Source: JAHWKS01 sp964458385 (GTDB lineage: Bacteria; Planctomycetota; Planctomycetia; Pirellulales; Pirellulaceae). Taken from it: a DNA stretch of 64,000 nucleotides. The DNA is taken from assembly GCA_964458385.1 (NCBI GenBank), contig CAYWIS010000001.1, positions 1 through 64,000 on the forward strand, given 5' to 3'. The translations under genes and the position numbers were made by a program. Positions within the stretch are counted from its first letter, which is position 1, and every line of letters begins with the position of its first letter. The notes under the pieces are model-generated. The model was not told the DNA's origin. It saw only the letters and a program-made list of their open reading frames with translations, and did no database searches. Below, one piece after another: positions 35,188 to 44,486 of this stretch.

Positions 35188-38058
35188 ATGGCATACGCTG
35201 TCCCAGCCCTCCGCCAAGATCGACAAGACGGTCTTACCGGTCGCCCAGCCGGCGATCTTGCCTTGCGCGTTTGCGGCTCTGAATATGACGGTCGTATTGT
35301 CCGCATTCGCTCTGCGAAGTGCACGATAGGATCGGGGCGTAATTGTACGCTGAGGCTTAAGGCCCGCGGCATTGAGCCACTCCATTGCCTTATTGTTCGC
35401 GGCGCTCAAGGAATGGTGGTGCGACGATGGGCGCGACAAACACGCCTCAACGGCGCCGCCTTCTTCGATTCCCCGCTCAAGGTCGGGGATCGCCTCGGCA
35501 TTGGTGCGCTCGAGTTTGAAGTCCTGCCCGGGGGGGAAACTTCTGAAGAATCAACTTTATCGGCTCCAGACGCCGCTCGATTGGCAATTTTGAACGAACG
35601 GGTTGTTGCGCTTGATACGCAACTTGATGCGCAAACACAAGCGCTTCAGGCGGAGTTGCAGCGGCGCGAGGAATTGCAGCGGCAAATTGAGGCGCAGACC
35701 CGCGAGTTAGACGAACTGCGTCGCCAAGTCGATGAACACAAGTCGGCGCGCGACGTGGCGGAACACCAACTTGCAGCGATGATTTCGGTCGACGAGTTGC
35801 ATCGTCGTGAGGCCGAGTGGAGCGCGGAGCGCGATGCGCTGCAGCGACAATTGGACGAAGCCCAGCGAGCCGCCGCCAACCTCATCACCGCCGAGGAATT
35901 AGACAACCAACGCCGGACTTGGGAACAAGAGAAGACGCAACTCGAGGAACGTCTCGCCCATGCACAAGCAGCGGCTGCGCAAGCCGAAGGACTTGCATCG
36001 CAATGGCAGCGAGAAGCGGAAAGCCGTGTTGCGGCGGAAGAAGTTCAGAGATCTGCTGAGAGCTGGCGTCTGCGCGCCGAAGAACTTGAACGCGAACTCC
36101 AAGAATCGCGGCAGGCATCGGAAAACAAGATTAACGAGTTAAGTGAAGCATTACAGGCGGCTCAGCGAGACCGAGTGGCGGCCGAGGAACGCGCCGCCCA
36201 AGTGGCTATGCAACTTGCTACTGCGCCGTCGGCCGACGAAGTTGGAACGCGGGAAACGGAATTGCAGCAACGCGTTGCCGAACTGCAACAAGAGCTGGAA
36301 CGCTGCCGAAGTGAGGCCGACGCGGAACGCGCTCGGCGGGACGAAGAGGTCGCGAACCTCCGCAATGAGTGGAGCAGGCACGAAGAGCAACTCCGGGCGG
36401 AACTCGACGCGGAGCGCTCTCAGTTTTCGGAGGACGTGGCGAACCTCCAAAACGAGTTGCGACGGAAGGAGGAGCAGCTTGCAGCCCACGACGCGGCCTT
36501 GGCGTCGCAGCGCGAAGGGGAGGCCGTCTGGGAACAGCGGGCTCGGGCTGGCGAAGAGCAGATTGCCGAATTGCAGCGTCGCTTGGACGAAGCTACGGCC
36601 AACTACGCGGCGGAACGCCATAGTCTTGAGGAACAATTGCGTCAGTTGCAAAATGCGTTGCAGGAAGCAGAACAGCGCGCGGCGCAACCACAATACCAGT
36701 CCGCTGAACCGCCCGTGTCGGAAGAGGCGGAGAATCGTATCAAGGCCCTTGAGCTGGAAGCGGCGCAAGTTCGCTCGGAATTGGAGCACGTTCGCCGTGA
36801 CCTTGAGGAAGCAAGAGAACGTCACGCGGCTGAGCTGGCCGCATGGGAACGGACGCTTCAGGAAAAAGACGCTGAACTAACCGCGCAGGGCGAGCAGGTC
36901 CAACAGCTGCGAGCCGAACTAGAGAAATGCGAGGCGGAACTGCAACGGGAGCGAGAGCGGCTTGCCGAACGAGAAGCGGAACTGACACGCCATCCCGCGA
37001 CGCTCGAGGCGCCCCCGGCCGAGCAGAATTCGTATCCGGACGATATCTCCTCGACGATGGTTGTGCCGCCGCCATCCGCCACCGTGCCGCCCGTTGATGG
37101 GCCGCCTGCTGACGATGACTATACTGCAACCCTCGTCGTATCGCGCCGGCCCGATCAGGGGCTGTTCCAAGATTCGTCGCCCAGTGGCGGACTAACCGGC
37201 GCCGCCGCAGTTCTCGCGAAGATGGGATACAAGCCGTTCCCCGACGACGAAGACGAAACGCCGCCGATGGGAACCAGCCAAGCGTTCGGATCAACGCTGG
37301 GGGCGTCGCCGTTTGGCTCGCCTGTCACTCAATCGCCGCCGCCCGCGAGCGAGGAGTCGGACGATGAGGACTCCATTGAGGACTACATGGCGAAACTGCT
37401 TCAGCGCGTGCGCGGTGCAGACACGGTTTCGTCCTACCGGCCGGCGGCGTCTGCGCCGACGCTTTCGGTCACGCGGACCGGGCCGCCGCCCAAACCTACG
37501 TTGACAACGACCTCGACATCGTCAGCGCCAAGCTTGGTATCGATTCTCGGTGGGCCAACCACCGACACCTCGGCAACCCAACCCAAAATTACTCCCGAAG
37601 AATTTCAACCTCGCTCGCAGGCGCCCGAAGTCGCAACCCGACTTGCCGCTATGCGAGACTTGGCGAACACTTCGGCGCGATCGGCGATCGAGCGTTACAC
37701 GCAAATGCAATGGTTCAGCATGGCCGTTACCAAATTTCTCCTGGCGTTAGGAGCAACGGGAGCGGCCATTTACCTCTGCGTGTGGGGCTCAGCTCGCCCG
37801 TGGCTCGCCTACGCCGGCGCCGGGTTGTCGGCGGTATCCAGTACGGTGTGGCTGGTGCAGTCGTTTAAGCATATGAAGTGCTTCCTCCGCGCACGGCGGG
37901 ACTTCCTCGAACGTGCTTCATTCCGGAATACTGACCTGAACCCGGAGACGCCTTCGGCGATGAATGGTTCGGTGAGCAATAATGATGATGAAGCGGCCGC
38001 CACGCCCCCCGGTGAAGCCGAGCGGAGCGAAGCCCCGGAGGATACGCCTGAAGATTGA
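35188..38058 (+). CDS. FHA-domain protein with long coiled coil and C-terminal membrane helices
   Basis: A 956-residue protein. An N-terminal FHA-like domain (about 24-112) keeps the CTIGSGRNC turn, PLHC and RLNG strand features but lacks the canonical Ser before His, so phosphothreonine binding is uncertain. A very long Glu/Gln/Arg/Ala-rich coiled coil follows (about 130-610), with repeated heptads. Then comes a Pro/Ser/Thr-rich low-complexity linker (about 620-840) and a pair of membrane helices (about 841-894). A charged tail ends it. The topology suggests a tethered scaffold, perhaps for a cell-envelope or kinase pathway; that is inference. I chose the ATG at 35188 (AAGG before it) over a frame start 15 codons upstream. 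Confidence 0.8.
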   Translation: MAYAVPALRQDRQDGLTGRPAGDLALRVCGSEYDGRIVRIRSAKCTIGSGRNCTLRLKARGIEPLHCLIVRGAQGMVVRRWARQTRLNGAAFFDSPLKVGDRLGIGALEFEVLPGGETSEESTLSAPDAARLAILNERVVALDTQLDAQTQALQAELQRREELQRQIEAQTRELDELRRQVDEHKSARDVAEHQLAAMISVDELHRREAEWSAERDALQRQLDEAQRAAANLITAEELDNQRRTWEQEKTQLEERLAHAQAAAAQAEGLASQWQREAESRVAAEEVQRSAESWRLRAEELERELQESRQASENKINELSEALQAAQRDRVAAEERAAQVAMQLATAPSADEVGTRETELQQRVAELQQELERCRSEADAERARRDEEVANLRNEWSRHEEQLRAELDAERSQFSEDVANLQNELRRKEEQLAAHDAALASQREGEAVWEQRARAGEEQIAELQRRLDEATANYAAERHSLEEQLRQLQNALQEAEQRAAQPQYQSAEPPVSEEAENRIKALELEAAQVRSELEHVRRDLEEARERHAAELAAWERTLQEKDAELTAQGEQVQQLRAELEKCEAELQRERERLAEREAELTRHPATLEAPPAEQNSYPDDISSTMVVPPPSATVPPVDGPPADDDYTATLVVSRRPDQGLFQDSSPSGGLTGAAAVLAKMGYKPFPDDEDETPPMGTSQAFGSTLGASPFGSPVTQSPPPASEESDDEDSIEDYMAKLLQRVRGADTVSSYRPAASAPTLSVTRTGPPPKPTLTTTSTSSAPSLVSILGGPTTDTSATQPKITPEEFQPRSQAPEVATRLAAMRDLANTSARSAIERYTQMQWFSMAVTKFLLALGATGAAIYLCVWGSARPWLAYAGAGLSAVSSTVWLVQSFKHMKCFLRARRDFLERASFRNTDLNPETPSAMNGSVSNNDDEAAATPPGEAERSEAPEDTPED

Positions 38059-38454
38059 CTTCCTTGAACCGTGTGAACAAGTATCGTCGCATACCGCAAC
38101 GTATGAGCTGCGGTCGAGCCTACCTTGGTAAGCTATGCGTTTTCGGTCCTACGGGTCATGTCGGAGCAACACATCTGGTGTTCAAATTGCAGGCTACCGA
38201 ACCCGCCGCTCTGGCCACGCAGCCTTAAGTGATCCACGGTGAGAGAACGTATCCTCGGTTGGCGCTAAAGGCGACCGCACAGATCCCAAGTCAGGTGTTT
38301 GCGAGAAAGCATCAATTGGCGGCCAGGGGATCATTGTGGCTGCAATTGCACTGCAAGCCGGAATGGCGGTGGACGGTTTAACGGAAACTGGTCGGCGCTG
38401 ACTAGATGATTGTTGAATTGCGATCATGTTCTTCACCAACGAGTCAGCCGATTA
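38059..38454. other. Intergenic region between the FHA and rsgA genes
   Basis: About 396 bases between convergent genes. I see no credible gene: frames here are short, of odd composition and lack motifs. No tRNA-like cloverleaf or terminator with a clear U-tract was found. Confidence 0.5.
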
Positions 38455-39600
38455 CTATTCGTATTCGCCCGCGTAGATGCTGCAGTAGCTTTCGTACCGC
38501 CGTACGTCGACGCGATTGTCGGCTACAGCGTTCTTGACGGCGCAATGGTCTTCGTGTGTGTGGGTACAGTCGGGAAACCGGCAACGCCCCACGTAGCAGC
38601 GCAAGTCACGGAAGTAGTTGGCAACTTCTTCGGGGGCTACATCCCAGAGCTGGAATTGGCGAATGCCGGGCGTGTCGACCACGAAGCCTCCCATGGCTAA
38701 GGGGATTAATCGCGCCGTGGTGGTTGTATGTCGCCCTTTCTCGGTGTCTTCGCTCACCTCGCGTACGCGAAGGCCTAATTTCGGTTCAACAGCATTAAGG
38801 AGCGAGGACTTGCCCACGCCGCTCTGGCCCGCAAGCGCGGTATGTCGACCGCGAAGTAAACGTCGGAAGCGATCGATACCCACACCCGTGGTGGCCGAAA
38901 CCAACATGACCTGATATCCCATTTGACCATAGACGCCCGCCAGTGGTTGTAGATCGGCCGGATCAATCAGGTCGATCTTGTTGATGCAGACCACCGCGCG
39001 AACACGCGATTTCTCCGCGGTTACCAGAAAGCGGTCGATCAGGTTTGGTTTGAGGTCGGGTTGTGCGGCGCTAGCGACGATCACCAATTGGTCCACGTTC
39101 GCCACAATGACGTGTTGGCGGTTGCGACTGGTGCGATTGATCACGCCATGCCGGGGTTCGACACGTTCAATGATCCCTTCATTGCCGGTTGCGGGACGGA
39201 ACCACACTCGGTCCCCCGCTACGACCACGTTTCGTTGGTCCGTGGCTAGCGATTTAAGCAGCCGTCGCACTGCACAGCGATATTCCTGGCCGTCGTCGGC
39301 GAGCACCAGACTTGCCAGTCCATGGACGCTAATGACGCGACCGGCAAGGCACTGCGACAGATCCACCTCCAACTCCACCCCGACGACGGGCTCACCGTCG
39401 CCCGTGGGCGCCTCACCGATCACGGTCCGCTTGCGGCTCAGTTCGCCCTTACCGCTCACGCGTTCGCTTAACGGGGCGGTGTCGGCGTCTGATTCTCCGA
39501 TGATATATTCGCGCGTCAGGTCGCGCTGCCGCGCCCGGCTTTGTACATTTTTGCGGAAGTCCGCGCGAATCTTCTTTTTGTTGCGGTCCTTTTTTCCCAT
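38455..39600 (-). CDS. rsgA: Ribosome small subunit-dependent GTPase RsgA
   Basis: A 381-residue circularly permuted GTPase that helps mature the 30S subunit. Order: basic N-terminal extension (about 1-80), OB fold, then G4-like NKIDL, the P-loop GQSGVGKSS, DTEKGRHTTT, DTPGIRQF, and a C-terminal zinc knuckle with CYVGRCRFPDCTHTHEDHC. This order (G4 before G1) is diagnostic for RsgA/YjeQ. The 80-residue basic N-terminus is longer than in E. coli. ATG at 39600. Single gene. Confidence 0.96.
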   Translation of the reverse strand: MGKKDRNKKKIRADFRKNVQSRARQRDLTREYIIGESDADTAPLSERVSGKGELSRKRTVIGEAPTGDGEPVVGVELEVDLSQCLAGRVISVHGLASLVLADDGQEYRCAVRRLLKSLATDQRNVVVAGDRVWFRPATGNEGIIERVEPRHGVINRTSRNRQHVIVANVDQLVIVASAAQPDLKPNLIDRFLVTAEKSRVRAVVCINKIDLIDPADLQPLAGVYGQMGYQVMLVSATTGVGIDRFRRLLRGRHTALAGQSGVGKSSLLNAVEPKLGLRVREVSEDTEKGRHTTTTARLIPLAMGGFVVDTPGIRQFQLWDVAPEEVANYFRDLRCYVGRCRFPDCTHTHEDHCAVKNAVADNRVDVRRYESYCSIYAGEYE

Positions 39601-39712
39601 GCAGGTGGAATTGCAACGCTTGGAGATGAGCGAAGAACCCTGTCGTTCGCCGTCCTTGCGGCGGGCTCCTCCGCATTCTAGGGAATCGGTCCCGGCGCGG
39701 CGAGTCGTCGTG

Positions 39713-41167
39713 TTAGAGGTAGGGCGAAGCCAAACGCGCTACGCCGCCCCGAAGCTGAACTAGGTAGCTTCGTGCATCAAGATCTGTTTGCGTGATCTGT
39801 TTTGCTCGTCCGAGCTTTTCGGCGAACAATCCCGTAAGCTGGCTCGCCAGCGTGGTGTCGTAACACTCCACATTGAACTCGAAATTTAGACGCAGGCTGC
39901 GAGGATCCCAGTTGGTTGAGCCGACGATGCACCAGAGTTCGTCCACCACCATCATCTTGGTGTGGTCGAAAGGAGGAGGCGAAAGCCAGACCTTACAACC
40001 CCATTGAAGCACTTGCCACATCTGGGCCATTGCCGCCCAATGGACAATCTTGTGGTTGTTTTTCAGCGGAAGGATGATATTGACGTCCACGCCTCGCAGG
40101 GAAGCGGCCGAGAGAGACGAAATCAGCGATTGATCTGGAAGAAAGTAGGGAGAAACGATCGAGATCGAGCGCTGAGCGCACGCCAGTCCGCCCTCGAATA
40201 CCAGCCGGGTTTTCTCGAAGTTCTCGTCGGGCCCATCGGCGATTCCTCGCGCCAGCGCTTCACCGGTTGGCGTCAGCTTAGGAAACCAACGGTCTCCCGT
40301 CAGGCGTTCGCGCGTCGAAAACTCCCAATCTTCGACGAACGTCTTTTGTAGATGCGCGACCACAGGCCCCGTAATGCGAAAGTGCACGTCTTCGATTGGA
40401 TGCTTAGCTCCCGACAGCAGGAGATGCTCCTGGCGGATGTTCATGCCGCCCGTGAAGCCGATCCGACCGTCGCAGACCAGGATCTTGCGATGGTTGCGAA
40501 GATTCGCATAGGGGAGCCGCCAGGGCGCTCGCGACCGCATGAACCGTACCGTACGCACCCCCGCCCGTTTCAGTTGCGTGTAAATCGAGGGCCAGGAGAA
40601 AAACTGCGCGCCTACGTCATCAATCAGCACGCGAACTTCGACCCCACGTTCGACCGCGTGACGCAGTGCTTCAAGGAACATTTTGCCGCCCGCGTCACGT
40701 TCAAAAATAAACGTACTTAACCCAACGGAGTACTCCGCCTCGTTAATGGCTTGAATCATGGCCGGGTAGGCCGCCTCGCCGCCTCGGAGCATTTCCAATC
40801 GGTTGCCGGCTAAGAGGGGGACATCGACAACCCGGTCCACGTATCGCACCAACGGCGCTAACGCTTGGCCTGCAGGGCCAAACCTTTCCGCCATGTGTTG
40901 CGACGTGCAAAGGGCGGCGTGATCGGGGGCTGGAACGCGGTGAACGCGGCCGCGCGTTACTTGGGCCCGCCGCTCAATTCGGTTGACGCCGAACATGAGG
41001 TACAGCGTGACGCCGATGAATGGCGACAGCCAAATGACGCCGATCCAGCCGATTGCCGCACGCACTTCGCGCTTACGCGTGACGGCGTGACAGGTCGCCG
41101 TAACCGCGAGCAGCGTTTGTACGGCGGTCACGATTCCTGGCCAAAGATCGACGAGTTCCCTCCACAT
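39713..41167 (-). CDS. Cardiolipin synthase-like phospholipase D family protein
   Basis: A 484-residue protein. Two N-terminal membrane helices (about 8-28 and 36-60) precede two PLD HKD motifs: H226-x-K228-x4-D233 (NHRKILVCDGRIGFTGG) and H401-x-K403-x4-D408 (DHTKMMVVDE). This matches bacterial cardiolipin synthase A, which condenses two phosphatidylglycerols. Both HKD motifs are complete. ATG at 41167, divergent from the TerC gene 69 bases away. Confidence 0.93.
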   Translation of the reverse strand: MWRELVDLWPGIVTAVQTLLAVTATCHAVTRKREVRAAIGWIGVIWLSPFIGVTLYLMFGVNRIERRAQVTRGRVHRVPAPDHAALCTSQHMAERFGPAGQALAPLVRYVDRVVDVPLLAGNRLEMLRGGEAAYPAMIQAINEAEYSVGLSTFIFERDAGGKMFLEALRHAVERGVEVRVLIDDVGAQFFSWPSIYTQLKRAGVRTVRFMRSRAPWRLPYANLRNHRKILVCDGRIGFTGGMNIRQEHLLLSGAKHPIEDVHFRITGPVVAHLQKTFVEDWEFSTRERLTGDRWFPKLTPTGEALARGIADGPDENFEKTRLVFEGGLACAQRSISIVSPYFLPDQSLISSLSAASLRGVDVNIILPLKNNHKIVHWAAMAQMWQVLQWGCKVWLSPPPFDHTKMMVVDELWCIVGSTNWDPRSLRLNFEFNVECYDTTLASQLTGLFAEKLGRAKQITQTDLDARSYLVQLRGGVARLASPYL

Positions 41168-41236
41168 TTCCGATTCAGTATGATGAGGCGTTTCCTCTGC
41201 AACCTCCTACCTTAATCGCCCACTGAGCCGCCGACG

Positions 41237-42046
41237 ATGGGAGCCTTTGCCGAATCATTCCAAGCTGTGCTGCAGAATCCATTGGACGCGCTGGTCGCGT
41301 TGTTCTTTCTCAGCGTCATGGAGATTGTGCTGGGAATCGACAACATCGTGTTTATTTCGATACTCACGGGCCGGTTGCCTTTGGAGGAGCAGCCCAAGGC
41401 GCGGAAGCTCGGGTTAGGGTTGGCTCTGGTGATGCGCATTTTGTTGCTGCTGTCGATCACTTGGGTCATGTCGCTGACTGATCCCCTCTTTTCACTCGAT
41501 CGACTTGGCGTCTTTGGCGAATGGTTGCGAGGGCATCGTGAGGTCAACGAAATCTCGGTCCGCGATTTGATTCTCTTGGGCGGCGGCCTGTTCTTGGTAT
41601 GGAAGGCGACGGTCGAAATCCACCGCGAAATGGAAGGCCACGAGGAAACCGACGCCGACGCGGCAGTGGCGAGCTTCGCCGGGGTGCTCGTGCAGATTAT
41701 CATGATGGATGTGATCTTTTCGCTTGACTCCGTCATCACCGCGGTTGGTATGACCAATCAGATCATTGTGATGATCGTCGCTGTGATGTTTGCGATTGGG
41801 GTGATGCTTGTATTTGCCGAGAGCGTTGCACACTTCGTGCATAAGCACCCGACCGTCAAGATGTTGGCTTTAAGCTTCTTGGTGCTTATCGGGGTAATGC
41901 TTACCGCTGAAGGGTCTGGCGTCCACGTGCCCAAGGGATACATCTACTTTGCGATGACGTTTAGCGTGATCGTCGAAATGTTGAATATGCGACTTCGACT
42001 GCGGAAGCCGCGAACAAAAGCGGAGCTCGCGGCCGAGCACCACTAA
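41237..42046 (+). CDS. TerC-family integral membrane protein
   Basis: A 269-residue polytopic membrane protein with about seven helices. Conserved family features are SVMEIVLGIDNIVFISILTG near the N-terminus and FSLDSVITAVGMTNQ later, both with membrane-embedded Asp. TerC proteins are linked to metal handling or thylakoid/membrane protein insertion in other organisms, and to tellurite resistance historically. Whether it transports manganese here is unknown. ATG 41237, 190 bases after the cardiolipin synthase start in the opposite direction and 68 bases before the sigma factor. Confidence 0.9.
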   Translation: MGAFAESFQAVLQNPLDALVALFFLSVMEIVLGIDNIVFISILTGRLPLEEQPKARKLGLGLALVMRILLLLSITWVMSLTDPLFSLDRLGVFGEWLRGHREVNEISVRDLILLGGGLFLVWKATVEIHREMEGHEETDADAAVASFAGVLVQIIMMDVIFSLDSVITAVGMTNQIIVMIVAVMFAIGVMLVFAESVAHFVHKHPTVKMLALSFLVLIGVMLTAEGSGVHVPKGYIYFAMTFSVIVEMLNMRLRLRKPRTKAELAAEHH

Positions 42047-42114
42047 CTGCGTTTCTGGCGTCTCGCGGCGACGCGGGGCCATCACGCTTGCGCGTTGTTT
42101 CTGATGAATTCCCC

Positions 42115-42732
42115 ATGTGGCCAGAGGCGGAAAAGACAAACGAACTTCTAGAAGCTGCGCGACAAGGCGATCGTGAGGCGATTAACCGCCTGCTGGAGCG
42201 TCACCGGGCGGCGCTACGGCGTCTGGTGCAAATGCGTCTTGATCCCAAGATTCAACGCCGGGTTGACGTTAGCGACGTGGTTCAAGACACCCTTTTAGAC
42301 GCTAACCGAAGATTGGCCGAGTATTTGGCCAATCCGGCGATGCCCTTTCATCTTTGGTTGCGTAACATCGCCCGAGACCGGATCATCGATTCCCACCGGC
42401 GACACCGAGTATCGGGTAAACGCAGCGTCGACCGAGAGCAGCGACTAGCGGTTCCAGCCGCCAACGACCGCTCAACGATGGAGTTGGCCGCTCAGATCTG
42501 TGACCGCGAACGAACGCCCGCGGCGGAAGCCACCATGCGCGAGTTGGCCCGGCGCTTTCATGACGCTTTGGAGCAACTGGACGACAGCGACCGCGAAGTT
42601 CTCGTCATGCGCCACTTTGAGCAGCTATCGAACCAAGAAGTCTCCCAGGCGCTGGGACTCTCGCAGCCCGCCGCCAGCATGCGCTATCTTCGAGCAATGC
42701 GGCGTTTGCGAGAACTCTTAGGGGATGAGTAA
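42115..42732 (+). CDS. Planctomycete-type sigma-70 (ECF-like) sigma factor
   Basis: A 205-residue two-domain sigma factor. Region 2 (about 10-100) includes MRLDPKIQRRVDVSDVVQDTLLDANRRLAEY and PFHLWLRNIARDRIIDSHR. Region 4 (about 140-205) includes LDDSDREVLVMRHFEQLSNQEVSQALGLSQPAASMRYLRAMRRLRE, a helix-turn-helix for the -35 element. The VDVSDVVQDT and FHLWLR sequences are typical of planctomycete sigma factors. No anti-sigma gene is adjacent. ATG 42115 chosen over a TTG nine codons upstream. Confidence 0.9.
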   Translation: MWPEAEKTNELLEAARQGDREAINRLLERHRAALRRLVQMRLDPKIQRRVDVSDVVQDTLLDANRRLAEYLANPAMPFHLWLRNIARDRIIDSHRRHRVSGKRSVDREQRLAVPAANDRSTMELAAQICDRERTPAAEATMRELARRFHDALEQLDDSDREVLVMRHFEQLSNQEVSQALGLSQPAASMRYLRAMRRLRELLGDE

Positions 42733-42930
42733 CCGTGCACGATGCCCCGAAGTTCTTTTCCAATTCTCGTTGGGCAACCGCTTCCTTTTGCAACAAGCAT
42801 CCCCTTGGCTACTGGGGCGTCGCCTAGCTTAGTACGGGCAACTTCGCGTGAAGAAAGCTCCTTGTGACGGCCGACAACGGCCGATGCGCTTCAATCGCGT
42901 TGTCACCTATCTAGGGGCGGATTGCGACCG

Positions 42931-43317
42931 TTACGTCTCCATCAACACCTCAGCAAGACGCCGTATTGTTTCCGGGGAGGACAACTCTGCTTTGCCAAAT
43001 CCAGGGATCGCTCCGGCTTCGACAGCCGTTTGCTGGTGTTCGGCATAGTTGGTAATCAGCATAACGGGCGTGTCGGCCAAGGCAGGATCCGCTTTGATGG
43101 CGCGGATGAGGTCCAGGCCATCGCTATAGTCCTGGTCAAATTTGCGGTTCACCAGCACGAGGTCAAAATGCTCTCGCCGGAGCGCTGCCAGCGCAGCGGA
43201 TTGCGAATGCTCCTGTATCACCTGCGCGTCAAATTGACCTTCAATCAGGCGGCGAATCGCGGCATGGTCGAAGTCGCAGTTGCCCACATCGAGCACACGT
43301 TTCGTCGTACCGGCCAT
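42931..43317 (-). CDS. Response-regulator receiver domain lacking the phosphoacceptor Asp
   Basis: A 128-residue receiver fold. Strands read KRVLDVGNCDFD, FDLVLVN57RKFDQDYSDGLDLI, PVMLITNYA and GAIPGFGKAEL. The usual phosphoacceptor at the end of strand 3 (Asp in LxDxxMP) is Asn57. The final K is present in GFGKAEL but the Pro after it is not, and the TNYA Thr is kept. It may act without phosphorylation as a binding adaptor. Start at 43317, read towards the sigma factor. It lies between the sigma factor and ispD with no kinase nearby. Confidence 0.78.
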   Translation of the reverse strand: MAGTTKRVLDVGNCDFDHAAIRRLIEGQFDAQVIQEHSQSAALAALRREHFDLVLVNRKFDQDYSDGLDLIRAIKADPALADTPVMLITNYAEHQQTAVEAGAIPGFGKAELSSPETIRRLAEVLMET

Positions 43318-43613
43318 TCCGTGTTTCCCCCTACTTTTTCTATTCTCAAGAGTGTTTTCTTGGATGATGCATTGTACGAAGGAGACGAAACTCTGACGAC
43401 CGTAAATAATCAGGTGCGGGAGCCGCCTGTTAAGGCGAGGGAGCGTTGCGATGCCTTTATTGGATGGTTATCGCGGCGCCGTGGGAGACCGACGCAGGAC
43501 GGGGAACCAGGTCCGATCAGTCGCGTTGACCGGCGCTTGACGATTTGGTGTGCCCGCCGTAGGGTGAGGGACGTTCCTTCCCACGGTTTTCCTTCCTTGG
43601 AAAAAGGTTGCAT

Positions 43614-44348
43614 ATGCCGCGCTTCGCCGTGATCTTGGCCGCCGCAGGCAAAAGCAGTCGTTTTCACGACCCGCATTACAAGAAGCCGTTTGCTCCGTTA
43701 GAAGGGCGGCCTGTGTGGCTCCACGCGGCCGAACGGTTTGTGAACCGCGATGACGTGAAACAGGTGATCGTCGTTATTTCTCCTGACGACAAGGAGTACT
43801 TCTTTTCCAAATTTGGCGCCAATGTGGCCATTTTGGGACTGGAAGTAGTAGAAGGCGGCGCTGAGCGTTCGGATTCTGTGCAACGGGCTCTTGAGCGAGT
43901 GAAGGACGATGTGGACTTTATCGCGGTCCACGACGCCGCCCGGCCGTGCTTGGCCGATGAATGGATCGATCGCGTGTTCGCTGCTGCCGAGAAGACGGGC
44001 GCCGCCATGTTGGCGACTCCTGTGACCGGTACGCTGAAACGCGTGAATCAAGATCACACGATCCAAGAGACCATTTCCCGAGAAGGGTTGTGGGAAGCAC
44101 AAACGCCCCAAGTTTTCCGCCGCGAATTGTTACTCAAGGCGTACGCAAACCGCGGTTCGGAACCGGCAACCGATGATGCACAACTGGTGGAACGACTGGG
44201 CGAGAAGGTAACGATTGTGCCCGGATCGCCTATCAACTTGAAGATTACGACTAAAGAAGATTTGCACATCGCCGCGCATCTGCTGAAAGCCCTTCCGAAG
44301 CCTAAAACGCTTGGTCCGGTGCATCCCTTCGACGAGCGATTTCGATGA
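43614..44348 (+). CDS. ispD: 2-C-methyl-D-erythritol 4-phosphate cytidylyltransferase
   Basis: A 244-residue enzyme of the MEP isoprenoid pathway that makes CDP-methylerythritol from MEP and CTP. Signatures: FAVILAAAGKSSRF at the N-terminus (CTP-binding loop), VEGGAERSDSVQRAL, AVHDAARPC, EAQTPQVF and TIVPGSPINLKITTKEDL. The length is that of the family. ATG 43614 chosen over a TTG two codons upstream. No ispF is adjacent in the window. Confidence 0.95.
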   Translation: MPRFAVILAAAGKSSRFHDPHYKKPFAPLEGRPVWLHAAERFVNRDDVKQVIVVISPDDKEYFFSKFGANVAILGLEVVEGGAERSDSVQRALERVKDDVDFIAVHDAARPCLADEWIDRVFAAAEKTGAAMLATPVTGTLKRVNQDHTIQETISREGLWEAQTPQVFRRELLLKAYANRGSEPATDDAQLVERLGEKVTIVPGSPINLKITTKEDLHIAAHLLKALPKPKTLGPVHPFDERFR

Positions 44349-44486
44349 AGAACGAACGTCAGTAAGGGCTGAGTTCGCCTGGACGGTAAGGGAGCGGTAG
44401 AGCCATGGCCTGCCTCGTGCGGCGTTGCCGCGGGCGTGTGGCGGCGTATGATGATAGGCGCACTCCCCTCTTCGAAGGACGCGTCG

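Noticed and set aside
42922..43632. 236-codon plus-strand frame
   Set aside because: Antisense to the receiver gene and running into ispD; no domain.
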